Part shown: piece by piece, positions 16,084 through 25,862 of the stretch
Numbering within the stretch: the stretch's first letter is position 1
Layout: the number at the start of each line of letters is the position of its first letter
NCBI GenBank assembly: GCA_947626675.1
Contig: CANQTC010000002.1
Location: forward strand, 183,548-247,547
Direction of reading: 5' to 3'
Length of the DNA: 64,000 bases
Source of the DNA: an uncultured Coprococcus sp.
GTDB lineage: Bacteria; Bacillota; Clostridia; Lachnospirales; Lachnospiraceae
Made by a program: the position numbers and the translations under genes
Notes under the pieces: model-generated
Seen by the model: only the letters and a program-made list of their open reading frames with translations
The model's database searches: none
Told to the model about the DNA's origin: nothing

Positions 16084-17517
16084 TTAAAACTGGAAATACA
16101 GAAACGGATTATAACTTGCACCTACCAGCGCAAGCGCTGATACAATCACAAGTACCGCAGGTGTAATCATATCCAGTATATTGGCAATCATAAACACTTT
16201 ATCATTTTGCCGGCCGGCGATAAGCATTCTCTTACGCATATTCTTCCCCAGCGGAGTAACTGCAATAATTGCAAATATCAGGAAAAATATATATTTTAAA
16301 AATACTGTTTTTACGTTCATATTGATAAAACCAGATGTTCCTATCCCTAACATTCCCTTAAACACCGTACATAATTCCGACATATTTTCAAATTTGAATA
16401 TCACCCAGCCCAAAAGAACGACAATAACCGTATAGATATGTCCGAACGCGCCTCTTTGTCTGTCCTGTATCACAAATTTCTCAAGAAGAAGAAAACAGAG
16501 ATACCACAATCCCCACAATATGTAATTCCAGCTTGCGCCATGCCAAAAGCCTGTCAAAAGCCATACGACAGCCATATTCCGCACATACTTTACTGTACTG
16601 CACCGGCTTCCGCCAAGCGGAATATAAACATAATCCCTGAAAAAACTGGACAATGACATATGCCATCTTCGCCAAAAATCCTGAACAGAATGTGCCGTAT
16701 AGGGATAATCAAAATTCTTATCATAGTGAAATCCTATCATTCTGCCCATTCCAATTGCCATGTCCGAATATGCTGAAAAATCAAGGTATATCTGGAGCAT
16801 ATAAAATATCATTCCAAGCCACATCCCTGTGGTTGACTGGGCTGACAGGCTTTTTACGCCTGCTGGAAGCAGTGTATCGGCCGCCGAAGCACACGAATTT
16901 GCAAGTACCGCCTTCTTGGCAAGTCCTACCGAAAACTGTCTGACACCCATATAGATATCATTTGGCGTTATTTTTCGATTATCAATATCATTGGCAACGG
17001 TTTCATATCTTACAATCGGCCCTGCTATACACTGGTGAAATAAGCTTGAATATAACAGAAGTTTCCAAAATGCCGGCTGTGCTGCCGTTTTTCCCCAATA
17101 CACATCAACCACATATGAAATCAGCTGAAATGTATAAAACGATATTCCAATTGGAAGAACGATATCCGGAACTTTAGAAGGAAATCCTGTAATATGTTGT
17201 ATATTGGCAAGAATAAAGCCTAAATACTTAAATATGCCAAGAAGTCCTAACAGTACAACACACTCTATAATAAGAAAACTTCTAATTTTCTTATCTGTCC
17301 CACCGTTATTTCTTGTCTCCTCAATCTTCAGTGCACAAAACCAGCTAACCAGCGTTTCGCCTGCAAGCAGCAGCAGATATCTCGGTCCTCCCCATGCATA
17401 AAATACAAGGGAAAATATAAGCAGCACCTGATTTCGTTTCTTTGCCTCCGTCAAAAAATAAACGATTAAATTCACTGTTAAAAAGATAAATATAAATATT
17501 AAACTTGAAAATACCAT
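16084..17517 (-). CDS. MBOAT-family O-acyltransferase (AlgI/DltB-like)
   Basis: Polytopic membrane acyltransferase of 477 residues, with a hydrophobic profile throughout, the AlgI-type motif DFWRRWHMSLSSFFRDY and the catalytic-His segment GFWHGASWNYILWG. It moves acetyl from a cytoplasmic donor across the membrane to the DHHW partner encoded next. Length matches AlgI/PatA proteins (about 470-520). It starts with an AAAGGTAG site and is transcribed divergently from the hydrogenase-like sensor gene. Confidence 0.95.
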   Translation of the reverse strand: MVFSSLIFIFIFLTVNLIVYFLTEAKKRNQVLLIFSLVFYAWGGPRYLLLLAGETLVSWFCALKIEETRNNGGTDKKIRSFLIIECVVLLGLLGIFKYLGFILANIQHITGFPSKVPDIVLPIGISFYTFQLISYVVDVYWGKTAAQPAFWKLLLYSSLFHQCIAGPIVRYETVANDIDNRKITPNDIYMGVRQFSVGLAKKAVLANSCASAADTLLPAGVKSLSAQSTTGMWLGMIFYMLQIYLDFSAYSDMAIGMGRMIGFHYDKNFDYPYTAHSVQDFWRRWHMSLSSFFRDYVYIPLGGSRCSTVKYVRNMAVVWLLTGFWHGASWNYILWGLWYLCFLLLEKFVIQDRQRGAFGHIYTVIVVLLGWVIFKFENMSELCTVFKGMLGIGTSGFINMNVKTVFLKYIFFLIFAIIAVTPLGKNMRKRMLIAGRQNDKVFMIANILDMITPAVLVIVSALALVGASYNPFLYFQF

Positions 17518-17618
17518 TTTTTTCTACCTTTATCAACTGTCCATATCATATGAACATTATTTTTTCCATATATTTATGCTATCTTAACATAGTTTTACAA
17601 AAAGCTAAAGTTTTTTCG

Positions 17619-17647
17619 TTCTCAAAGTATAAAAAACATGTTACAAT
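17619..17647 (+). promoter_or_regulatory. Candidate promoter of the hydrogenase-like HD-GYP gene
   Basis: TTCTCA, 17 bp, TACAAT, about 27 bp before the AAGGAG site. The -35 is poor. Confidence 0.38.
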
Positions 17648-17680
17648 ATTATTATATTCTGTCACATGCAAGGAGATAAA

Positions 17681-19675
17681 ATGATGGAACAAATTGAGAT
17701 TAACAAGCTAATCTATACCAATAATAATTGTCAGGGATGTAATCGGTGTATTGCAGCATGTCCTATCCCTACTGCAAACTACTCTGTCAAATCCGGAACA
17801 GAAAGACGTATCGAAGTGCATACGGATAACTGCATCGCCTGTGGCGCCTGCCTTGATGTCTGCGAACATAATGCCAGACGTTTTTATGATGACACCGAAC
17901 TTTTTTTTCACGATTTGGAAAATGGTGAACAGATATCCCTTTTGATTGCTCCTTCATTTAAAGCCAATTATCCGGATACATATGAACATATATTAGGTGC
18001 CCTAAAAGCAAAAGGTGTGAACCATATCATCAACGTAAGCTTTGGTGCTGATATTACAACATGGGGATATATCAACTACTTGTCAAATCACGACGATTTT
18101 ATCGGGGGTATCTCCCAGCCCTGCCCGGCAGTTGTAAATTATATTGAGCATTATGCTCCGGAGTTAATCGAAAAGCTTGTTCCAATACACAGCCCGCTTC
18201 TGTGTGCTGCCATTTATCTGAAAAAATATATGAAAATTGCTGACAAGCTTGCCTTTATCAGTCCTTGCATTGCCAAAAAAATTGAAATCAATGATTCGAA
18301 CACGAACGGATATGTTTCTTATAATATAACATTTGACCATCTCATCCAATATATCAGAAAGAACAATCTAAAAGGTAAACCTGTTTCTGACGAGCTGGAC
18401 TATGGTCTCGGATTTGTCTACCCTATGCCCGGCGGACTAACAGAAAACATTTACCATTTCTGCGGTGATGAGCTTTTTATCCGTCAGGTTGAGGGTGAAA
18501 GAAGGGCATATCTTTTTCTTGAAGACTACAAAAAAAGAATACAGGAAGGAAAAGAGCTGCCTTTTATGGCTGATGTCCTAAACTGCAACAAGGGCTGTCT
18601 TTACGGAACCGGCATCGAACATGCAAAAGACAATACAGACGATAATTTTTATAACTTGGAAGCCATTAAACGCAGTTATAAAAAGGGCGCACACGCCGTT
18701 TTTATGGATACGCTTTCTCATGAAGAACGTCTTAACATGCTGAACAAACATTTTAATGAGCTTGATTTGTCTGATTTTATCCGCAATTATACAGATAAGT
18801 CGACGGAATTCTATTCGCATAAGCCTGACAGCGAAGAACTTCTCCCTGTCTTTTTGCAGATGAAGAAAGATACATACGATAAGCGCCATATCAATTGCGG
18901 TGCATGTGGTTATCGAAACTGCAAGGAAATGGCAACTGCAATATTCATAGGAAGCAATATTCCGGAAAACTGTATTCATTATATAAAGGATAAAATGGCA
19001 GAAGACAATGTAAAACTGGCAGAACAAAAGCAAATCATCACTCAAAAAAATGATGCGCTGATAAAGGCTATCAGGGACGAGGAAGAAAGCGAATTGTTTA
19101 TCGGACAGGTTATACGCGCTTTCGCAAAAACAATTGATATAAGCGATACTTATACAAACAGCCATTCTTTCAGAGTAGCTGAATATTCCAGACTCATCGC
19201 CAGGAAACTTGGCTACTCCGGCAAGGCTCTGGAAAATATTTACCGCATCGGTCTTCTCCATGATATCGGCAAAATTACCGTTCCAAAAGATATATTAAAT
19301 AAACCGGGACGGCTTACTGACGATGAATATGAGATTATTAAGCGTCATGCAAGCAATGGCTATGATATCTTAAAAGAAATAAGCATGCTTCCAAATCTCG
19401 CTATTGGCGCGGGAATGCATCATGAACGGTTAGATGGAAGAGGCTATCCAAATCATAAAACTAACAGCGAAATTCCGCTTATTCCAAGAATCATAGCGGT
19501 TGCTGATACCTTTGATGCAATGAATTCTACAAGACCTTACCGCAAGCAGATGAACAAGAACGAAATCGTAGCTGAACTAAAAAAAGCTTCCGGAACGCAG
19601 CTTGATACTGATATCGTTAATATTTTATTGGAGCTTATTGAAGAAGGCACAGAAATTTCTGTTTTAGACGAATAA
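17681..19675 (+). CDS. Hydrogenase-like iron-sulfur sensor fused to an HD-GYP phosphodiesterase
   Basis: The 664-residue soluble protein has, in order: two ferredoxin [4Fe-4S] motifs (Cys 17/20/23/27 and 51/54/57/61); an [FeFe]-hydrogenase C-terminal-like domain (about 75-345) with QPCP (Cys148), SPCIAKKIE (Cys196) and CNKGC (Cys302, Cys306); a CGACGYRNC iron-sulfur motif (Cys 406/409/414, plus 431); a coiled coil (about 440-475); and an HD-GYP domain with LLHDIGK (525-531), HHERLDGRGYP (580-590) and DTFDAMNSTRPYR. All four ligands expected for the H-cluster cubane are kept, but the proton-relay Cys before the first one is Pro. This suggests a redox, H2 or CO sensor controlling cyclic-di-GMP breakdown. 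The start is the ATG 5 nt after AAGGAG; an upstream ATG overlapping that site is rejected. It is monocistronic. Confidence 0.93.
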   Translation: MMEQIEINKLIYTNNNCQGCNRCIAACPIPTANYSVKSGTERRIEVHTDNCIACGACLDVCEHNARRFYDDTELFFHDLENGEQISLLIAPSFKANYPDTYEHILGALKAKGVNHIINVSFGADITTWGYINYLSNHDDFIGGISQPCPAVVNYIEHYAPELIEKLVPIHSPLLCAAIYLKKYMKIADKLAFISPCIAKKIEINDSNTNGYVSYNITFDHLIQYIRKNNLKGKPVSDELDYGLGFVYPMPGGLTENIYHFCGDELFIRQVEGERRAYLFLEDYKKRIQEGKELPFMADVLNCNKGCLYGTGIEHAKDNTDDNFYNLEAIKRSYKKGAHAVFMDTLSHEERLNMLNKHFNELDLSDFIRNYTDKSTEFYSHKPDSEELLPVFLQMKKDTYDKRHINCGACGYRNCKEMATAIFIGSNIPENCIHYIKDKMAEDNVKLAEQKQIITQKNDALIKAIRDEEESELFIGQVIRAFAKTIDISDTYTNSHSFRVAEYSRLIARKLGYSGKALENIYRIGLLHDIGKITVPKDILNKPGRLTDDEYEIIKRHASNGYDILKEISMLPNLAIGAGMHHERLDGRGYPNHKTNSEIPLIPRIIAVADTFDAMNSTRPYRKQMNKNEIVAELKKASGTQLDTDIVNILLELIEEGTEISVLDE

Positions 19676-19688
19676 AACACATATACCG

Positions 19689-19731
19689 AAAACAGGACAG
19701 GTGATTGTCCCAATCACCTGTCCTGTTTTTT
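19689..19731. terminator. Bidirectional terminator between HD-GYP gene and galE
   Basis: A near-perfect 18-19-bp stem with a three-base loop, flanked by A and T tracts, between convergent genes. The T run on the plus strand is longer (seven). Confidence 0.93.
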
Positions 19732-19768
19732 ATGCTATAAATGCATCATCTATCCGGCACTGCCTGTT

Positions 19769-20785
19769 TTAATCATTATATCCATCCGGGTTCATCGTCT
19801 GCCATCTCCATGAGTCAGCGCACATCTCATCTATTCCGTATTGTGCTTCCCAGCCAAGTTCTTTTTTCGCAAGAGAAGCATCAGAATAACAGGTTGCGAT
19901 ATCACCCGGTCTTCTTTCTTTAATCTCATATGGTATCGCATGACCACAAGCCTTTTCAAATGCTTTTACCACGTCAAGCACACTATACCCATTTCCTGTT
20001 CCAAGATTATAAATCTTCACTCCCGGATTTTCTTTTATCTTATCGATAGCCTTTACATGACCTGTTGCAAGGTCAACAACATGAATATAATCTCTTACGC
20101 CTGTGCCATCCGGTGTATCGTAATCATCTCCAAATACGCCCAGACATTGAAGCTTTCCGATTGCCACCTGTGCTACATATGGCAGAAGATTATTTGGAAT
20201 TCCTTTCGGGTCTTCTCCGATAAGTCCGCTCTTATGCGCGCCAATCGGATTAAAGTATCGTAAAAGAATAACATTCCAGTCGTTATCTGCCGTATGGAAA
20301 TCAGTCAATATCTGCTCTATCATGTGTTTTGTCCAACCATATGGATTTGTAGGTGTTCCCTTTGGACATTCTTCTGTAATCGGCACAAATGCAGGCTCGC
20401 CATATACTGTTGCAGATGACGAGAATATAATATTTTTACATCCGTTTTTCCTCATTGCATCACACAGCACCAATGTACCGCTGATATTATTCTGATAATA
20501 TTCCAGCGGCTTTGAAACCGATTCGCCTACCGCCTTCAGTCCTGCAAAATGTATGACGCAGTCCACCTTTTCCTTTGCGAATATCTCATTCATCTTCGGT
20601 GCATTCAATATGTCCTCTTCATAAAAGGTCAGGTTCTTTCCTGTTATTTCTTTTATTCTGTCTACTGCCTTTTTACTGGCATTGTAGAGATTATCAACAA
20701 TCACGACCTCATAACCTGCATTCAGCAGTTCCACGCATGTATGACTTCCTATATATCCCGCGCCGCCTGTTACTAATATCTTCAT
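19769..20785 (-). CDS. galE: UDP-glucose 4-epimerase
   Basis: Leloir-pathway enzyme interconverting UDP-galactose and UDP-glucose with bound NAD. The 338-residue SDR protein has the Rossmann motif TGGAGYIGSH (6-15), Ser-Ala-Thr (SSSATVYG) and the catalytic NPYGWTK (YxxxK). Length matches GalE. It follows galT by 65 bp in the order galK-galT-galE, with a GGAGGA site. Besides galactose use it can supply UDP-galactose for surface glycans. Confidence 0.97.
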   Translation of the reverse strand: MKILVTGGAGYIGSHTCVELLNAGYEVVIVDNLYNASKKAVDRIKEITGKNLTFYEEDILNAPKMNEIFAKEKVDCVIHFAGLKAVGESVSKPLEYYQNNISGTLVLCDAMRKNGCKNIIFSSSATVYGEPAFVPITEECPKGTPTNPYGWTKHMIEQILTDFHTADNDWNVILLRYFNPIGAHKSGLIGEDPKGIPNNLLPYVAQVAIGKLQCLGVFGDDYDTPDGTGVRDYIHVVDLATGHVKAIDKIKENPGVKIYNLGTGNGYSVLDVVKAFEKACGHAIPYEIKERRPGDIATCYSDASLAKKELGWEAQYGIDEMCADSWRWQTMNPDGYND

Positions 20786-20850
20786 TATCTATATCCTCCT
20801 ATATTCATGATATCCTTATCAAATTTTTTGATTTGCATTGTCAGTTACTG

Positions 20851-22356
20851 CTATTTCACTGACTGTATAAACCGCATAAATGCCGCCTTTCCTTCTTCTG
20901 TCCGCTTATATACGCCAGCACATTCAAGAATTTTTACAAATACCTCCCCTATTTCATCACGAAGTATTGCTTCTGCATTCTCTTCTGTGATTGCATCGTA
21001 TCGGTTTTGAAATCCCTTTACCCATTCCGCATGATTTGCAATCGCTTCTATCTTTGAAATATCTTTTCCGCTTACAAGCGCTTCTGCCAGTTCTTCCATA
21101 TCCTTTTTCAATCTGGCCGGAAGCACCGCCAGTCCCATAACCTCGATGAGTCCGATATTTTCTTTCTTGATATGATGAAATTCCTCCCACGGATGGTACA
21201 ACCCAAGCGGATGTTCCGCCGTAGTGATATTATTACGGAGTACCAGGTCTATCTCATATCTTCCGTCCCGCATCCTCGCAATCGGCGTAATCGTATTGTG
21301 CGGCTCTCCACCAGTCTCTGCATATATAAACGCTGCTTCATCTGTGTAATTCCGCCATGAACCAAGTATCTTATCCGAAAGCGCAATTACCTTCTCGCAA
21401 TCGCTGCCATTCAGCCTGATTACCGACATTGGCCATTTTACAATTCCGGCATCAATATCTTCATACCCCGGAAATACCACTTTTGTTTCTACAGGCGCTT
21501 TTGCCATTGCAAATGTATAGTTTCCCCCCTGAAAATGGTCATGGCTTAAGATAGAACCTCCCACGATTGGCAGGTCTGCATTTGAACCTACAAAATAATG
21601 AGGAAACTGCTTTATGAATGAAAACAGCTTTTTGAAGGTATCTCTGTCAATCTTCATAGGAACATGCTGTCCGTTCAGTACGATACAATGCTCATTGTAA
21701 TATACATATGGCGAATACTGAAATCCCCATCTGCTGCCATTGATTTCTACCGGTATAATTCTATGATTCTGCCTTGCAGGATGATTTATTCTTCCTGCAT
21801 AGCCTTCATTTTCCATACACAACTGACACTTTGGATATGAAGACGACGCAGTCTTTCCGGCAAGCGCTATCATTTTGGGGTCTTTTTCCGGTTTTGAAAG
21901 ATTAATCGTAATATCAATATCCCCATATTCCGATTTTTTAACCCATTTTAAGTCTTTTTCTACTCTGTATGTTCGGATGTAATCCGAATCTTTACTCAGA
22001 TTATAATAGTAATCGGTTGCTTCTTTGGGAGAAACCTTATATTTCTCTTTAAATGTACGAATTACCTCACTCGGTTTTGGTACAAGCGTATTCATAATCC
22101 GCGTATCAAATAAATCTCTTAATACAACTGAATCCCCCGCTATCAGTCCTTTCTCCACAGCATAGTCAAGAATTCCTTTTAATGCCGCTTCAAGCGCTGA
22201 TGGCGTTTCTATTTTTTCTACTGTATCCGGTTCTGTATAATCATCAATTTTTAATATCTCAAGTATATTATTTGTAGTATAAGTCCGGTCCTCTTCTTTT
22301 ATGAGTTCTTTTTCTATTCCATATTCGACAATCTGCTTTATATATGAATTAATCAT
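20851..22356 (-). CDS. galT: Galactose-1-phosphate uridylyltransferase (Firmicute type)
   Basis: Transfers UMP from UDP-glucose to galactose-1-phosphate. The 501-residue length and the N-terminal helical extension identify the longer Firmicute GalT class rather than the E. coli type. Recognisable segments are the CQLCMENEGYAGRINHPARQNHR region, GGSILSHDHFQGG with the catalytic His of the HxH-type site, and GEPHNTITPIAR. The start overlaps the last 8 bases of galK, so translation is coupled; its GGAGGAATA site lies within galK. Confidence 0.96.
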   Translation of the reverse strand: MINSYIKQIVEYGIEKELIKEEDRTYTTNNILEILKIDDYTEPDTVEKIETPSALEAALKGILDYAVEKGLIAGDSVVLRDLFDTRIMNTLVPKPSEVIRTFKEKYKVSPKEATDYYYNLSKDSDYIRTYRVEKDLKWVKKSEYGDIDITINLSKPEKDPKMIALAGKTASSSYPKCQLCMENEGYAGRINHPARQNHRIIPVEINGSRWGFQYSPYVYYNEHCIVLNGQHVPMKIDRDTFKKLFSFIKQFPHYFVGSNADLPIVGGSILSHDHFQGGNYTFAMAKAPVETKVVFPGYEDIDAGIVKWPMSVIRLNGSDCEKVIALSDKILGSWRNYTDEAAFIYAETGGEPHNTITPIARMRDGRYEIDLVLRNNITTAEHPLGLYHPWEEFHHIKKENIGLIEVMGLAVLPARLKKDMEELAEALVSGKDISKIEAIANHAEWVKGFQNRYDAITEENAEAILRDEIGEVFVKILECAGVYKRTEEGKAAFMRFIQSVK

Positions 22357-23632
22357 AAACTTTTATTCCTCCATAAGGTCTTACTTTAAGAACATGGCAG
22401 CTTCCTTCGCCAAATATATTTTCTATATTCTGTTTATATGCTTTCGTCGCTTCATTTTTTACAAATGCCTGTATCGTTCCCGCAAATCCACCTCCATGAA
22501 CTCTGCATACCCCATCATCCCCCAGATAATATTCTGATGCGCCAAGCGCCACCATCACATTCTGTGTATGAACATCCTTTGTACTATATATATTCTGCAA
22601 TAACGCTATCGAAGAACTGCCGCTTCTCTTTATCACATCAAGGAAATGTGAAAAATCATCATGAAGCAGAGCTTCCACGCCTTCTGATACACGTTTCTGC
22701 TCCGAATAAAAATGCATCGCACGAAGAACAGCCCTGTCACTGACTTTCTCCCTGACAGCCGCAATATGATTATAGAACTGCTCCGGCTCTACCTGACTTA
22801 AATATTCTTTTCCAAAATATTCTGCCACCTGTTTCATCTCCATTGGAATAGCGGCATAATCCTCGGTCAAATCTGCATGTGAACCTTTTGTATCAACAAT
22901 ACACAGACTATACTGACGGGCTTCAAAGTCACATGGCACTTGTCTGATGACAGGATGCATCTTATCAAAAAAATCGATATAAATAAGCCCTCCTACGGCA
23001 CATGCCATCTGGTCCATCAGTCCGCAAGGCTTTCCAAAGAACACATTCTCTGCATACTGTCCTATCTTCGCTATATCAACAGCAGAAATCTTCATATCAT
23101 TGTAAAGACCTGACAAAATCGTACCAAGCAAACTTTCAAATGCCGCAGAGGAGGACATTCCCGCCCCCACCAGTACATCACTTGTTATATATGCTTTAAA
23201 GCCGCCCACCTTATATCCATGACTTTCAACACCTGCAACAATCCCTTTTATAATTGCTCTTGTCGTACCTGCTTCGTCTGCACATTCCGCCACATCCGCA
23301 ATCGAAATCATCTCCTCCGGCATATCATCTGATACAATCCGTATGACTGCGTCATCTGTCTTAGCCACAATGGCAATAGCATCCAGATTAATCGAGGCTG
23401 CCAGTACATGTCCGTTCTGATGGTCGGTATGATTGCCGCACACCTCGCTTCTGCCCGGCGCGCTGTATACTTCTACTTCCGTATCTCCATAAAGTTCTTG
23501 AAATCTGTCGATTGCCTTTACATATCGGTCCTTGTGATATTGAAGCAATTCTTTGTCTACATAAATCTTTTCAAGCTTATAATCATATTTTCCTGATATA
23601 ATATCTGTTTTTAATCCATCTATATTTTTCAT
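22349..23632 (-). CDS. galK: Galactokinase
   Basis: GHMP-family kinase phosphorylating galactose at C1. The 427-residue protein has the signature SAPGRSEVCGNHTDHQNG (a variant of GRxNxxGEHTDY), motif 2 LVGAGMSSSAAFE for ATP binding, and a C-terminal motif 3 RVHGGGFAGTIQAF. It is somewhat longer than E. coli GalK (382). It lies 43 bp after the TPR-like gene with no terminator between, so galKTE may be cotranscribed with the three upstream genes of unknown function. A weak internal promoter cannot be excluded. Confidence 0.96.
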   Translation of the reverse strand: MKNIDGLKTDIISGKYDYKLEKIYVDKELLQYHKDRYVKAIDRFQELYGDTEVEVYSAPGRSEVCGNHTDHQNGHVLAASINLDAIAIVAKTDDAVIRIVSDDMPEEMISIADVAECADEAGTTRAIIKGIVAGVESHGYKVGGFKAYITSDVLVGAGMSSSAAFESLLGTILSGLYNDMKISAVDIAKIGQYAENVFFGKPCGLMDQMACAVGGLIYIDFFDKMHPVIRQVPCDFEARQYSLCIVDTKGSHADLTEDYAAIPMEMKQVAEYFGKEYLSQVEPEQFYNHIAAVREKVSDRAVLRAMHFYSEQKRVSEGVEALLHDDFSHFLDVIKRSGSSSIALLQNIYSTKDVHTQNVMVALGASEYYLGDDGVCRVHGGGFAGTIQAFVKNEATKAYKQNIENIFGEGSCHVLKVRPYGGIKVYD

Positions 23633-23675
23633 TATCTTTATATCCTCTCTTTTCTATATCGAATGAGATAATTTC

Positions 23676-24512
23676 CTACACAATCTGATTTCTGAATTCG
23701 TCCTTAAGCTGATTTAATACCGAATCCATTCTCCTGTCATAATCCTCAATATTCCCATTAATTCTGTTAAATATCGCTTTTTGTACTTTGTTGTATATTG
23801 ACATTTCTCTGACATCTTCTTTGGAATCTCCAAGTTCCATCATCAGGTCATCAAAAAATCCCTCCGGCATACCGCGCCTTTTTATCTCACTCTTAAGCGT
23901 GGCGCTGTCAGAAAGAACAGCCAATACACAAAAATATTCTATCAGGGATTCGTTGTTTTTATTCAACGTAAACGCTCTGATAAAACACTCTTTGGCTTCC
24001 TCTAACTGAAGATTGCCGGCAAATGCCACCGCCCTGTTATGATATACATTTCCTAAAAAAACATCTCTTTCATCACGACTTTCTTTATATACAATGATAT
24101 CATCATAGAGCGCCCCGGCTTTCATATAATGCTTATAATTCAGATAACTGTCCGCCTTCTTCTTGCTGATGTCCTGAAAGCTCATATTCCGAAGGCGCTG
24201 ACATTCCGCTACAAAGCTTTTAATCTCATCATTATTGTAATAATCCCCATATGTAAGAATCTCTACCATCATATCCTGTGCAAATGCTCTCTTTTCAATA
24301 AGCGTATTGATTCTTTTGCCAAGTTCCGGCATATCAAGCGCATCGCAAATCCACGTTGTAAGACGCTCCGCAATATCATCTTCGCCTATCAGCACCACAT
24401 TATGATATATGTAATAACACAATTCTTCATATGAATACACCCTCACTCTTGTATTAAAAAATGTATATGGATTATTTGCAGTTTTTGATTTACATATAAT
24501 TATACTATTCAT
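23676..24512 (-). CDS. TPR-like protein of unknown function, partner of DUF5716/DUF5717
   Basis: Function not recognised. The 278 residues contain no signal peptide or TM. The N-terminal third (NTRVRVYSYEELCYYIYHNVVLIGEDDIAERLTTWI) looks like a distinct helical domain. Residues about 115-215 have helix-turn-helix spacing of tetratricopeptide type (KKADSYLNYKHYMKAGALYDDI and YHNRAVAFAGNLQLEEAKECFIRAFTLNKNN). It lies 13 bp downstream of the Hsp70-like gene with its own AGGTAGGAT site, so it is probably a component or adaptor of the same complex. Confidence 0.8.
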   Translation of the reverse strand: MNSIIICKSKTANNPYTFFNTRVRVYSYEELCYYIYHNVVLIGEDDIAERLTTWICDALDMPELGKRINTLIEKRAFAQDMMVEILTYGDYYNNDEIKSFVAECQRLRNMSFQDISKKKADSYLNYKHYMKAGALYDDIIVYKESRDERDVFLGNVYHNRAVAFAGNLQLEEAKECFIRAFTLNKNNESLIEYFCVLAVLSDSATLKSEIKRRGMPEGFFDDLMMELGDSKEDVREMSIYNKVQKAIFNRINGNIEDYDRRMDSVLNQLKDEFRNQIV

Positions 24513-24525
24513 ATCCTACCTGCCC

Positions 24526-25848
24526 CTATGCTTCCGCTTCCGTTTCATCTAAACAAAATTCCTTGCGGTATATTCTATTTGTTGTAGGAAATAATTCGCC
24601 AAATCCCACATCTCTTATGATAACTGCGCCTTTTTTTGCACTGACAAATTCCAGCTCCAGCGATATCTTCGTTGTTTTCGGTGGTCTTAAAGGCAAACCA
24701 TGTATTTCTATAACCTCGCTTTTCACCTTTCCCGTAAGGATATTTTTAAAAACGAGCTTCAGTCTGTTTGTTTCATTTAAGAACACATACAGTCTGCCTT
24801 TTGTATTAAACCATTCATTTCCGCCTGTAACGATAGGACAAAAAGTATCTTTTTCATCCAGCAGACTGATGCCGATGTCGGACTTCACCGTATGCTCTGC
24901 ATCTACAAAATATCCGTCAAAAGCTTCACTGTATTTTCCGCCATACGCCCTATAGCATGCCCCTTTTGTATATATATTCTGACCTACAAATACACGTCTT
25001 CCCTGACATAGCGTTGCTGCCGAACGCTTCATCCAGTTATCGGAAAACCCTGTGCCTGTAAGAAATACAGCAGATATATAGGTCTCTGACATCAATGCTT
25101 TCACAATCTCATTGAATTTGTCATCCATCCCCTCTTTATCTCTTCCAAAGGCAGCAAAATGAAATGTTTCTTTATAATCTTTATGCGGAACACTTATAAT
25201 TGCCGGTATTTTATTTCTGGCTATATCTATTCTGTAATAATCCAGCCCTTCACTGCCAAAATCAAATAGTGCCACACTATTATTTCTAAGAGATTCCGGC
25301 TGGCTGAATATATAATATAATCCACTGTCCAGGTGACTTACGATATCAAAATTATCATCCGGAAGCTTCAATACAGCAGCCAACCCCCTGACCGCTTTGA
25401 TAAGCAGAATATCCGCATCAGCTATCGTCACAACGAGTTTTTCGATAACAAAATTCTCAAGTTCATCGGTAAATTGCTTAATATGAAGTGCAAGAAGCAT
25501 CACAAGAAGTTCTTTTGCTTTATAAGTCTTTCCCGCCACCTCAAATTCTTCATTCATAATAACCTTCTGATAGATATGGTCTATCAGCACACCATCATCT
25601 TCAAATCTGCATGCAGATGCCTTTGCTCCTGAACACCACCCCGGATAATTCAGGTTATTTGCTTTTTCCTCCATCGCATCACTCTTAATATGTGAATGAC
25701 TGTAAAATAATATATTCGGAAGCAGATAGGTATCCTTCGCATCACTATGATATACCGACTCCGGTTTCCCTGTATCAACATTATAATAACTAAGCTGTGT
25801 ATATTCCGGTCCGATATCCAGTCCCAAATATAACTTCATTTCGCCCAT
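24526..25848 (-). CDS. Hsp70/actin-fold ATPase-like protein (DUF5716 type)
   Basis: The 440-residue cytoplasmic protein keeps the order of actin/Hsp70 nucleotide motifs: phosphate-1 YLGLDIGPEY (near residue 11), a connect-1 region (LLALHIKQFTDELENF), phosphate-2 ALFDFGSEG (near 196), adenosine motif FLTGTGFSDNWM (near 265) and connect-2 KGACYRAYG (near 297). Residues after about 325 are beta-rich and could be a substrate-binding-like domain. The phosphate-2 motif has Asp-Phe-Gly instead of Asp-x-Gly-Gly-Gly-Thr, so ATP hydrolysis is not assured. I recall this as DUF5716, next to DUF5717 in Lachnospiraceae; unverified here. The chosen ATG is 8 nt after GGAGG; an ATG five codons earlier overlaps the DUF5717 stop. 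Confidence 0.82.
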   Translation of the reverse strand: MGEMKLYLGLDIGPEYTQLSYYNVDTGKPESVYHSDAKDTYLLPNILFYSHSHIKSDAMEEKANNLNYPGWCSGAKASACRFEDDGVLIDHIYQKVIMNEEFEVAGKTYKAKELLVMLLALHIKQFTDELENFVIEKLVVTIADADILLIKAVRGLAAVLKLPDDNFDIVSHLDSGLYYIFSQPESLRNNSVALFDFGSEGLDYYRIDIARNKIPAIISVPHKDYKETFHFAAFGRDKEGMDDKFNEIVKALMSETYISAVFLTGTGFSDNWMKRSAATLCQGRRVFVGQNIYTKGACYRAYGGKYSEAFDGYFVDAEHTVKSDIGISLLDEKDTFCPIVTGGNEWFNTKGRLYVFLNETNRLKLVFKNILTGKVKSEVIEIHGLPLRPPKTTKISLELEFVSAKKGAVIIRDVGFGELFPTTNRIYRKEFCLDETEAEA

Positions 25849-25862
25849 GTCTGTTTCCTCCA

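Noticed and set aside
18578..19261. 227-codon open frame antisense to the HD-GYP gene
   Set aside because: Entirely opposite a gene with strong domain evidence; no ribosome site or protein features.
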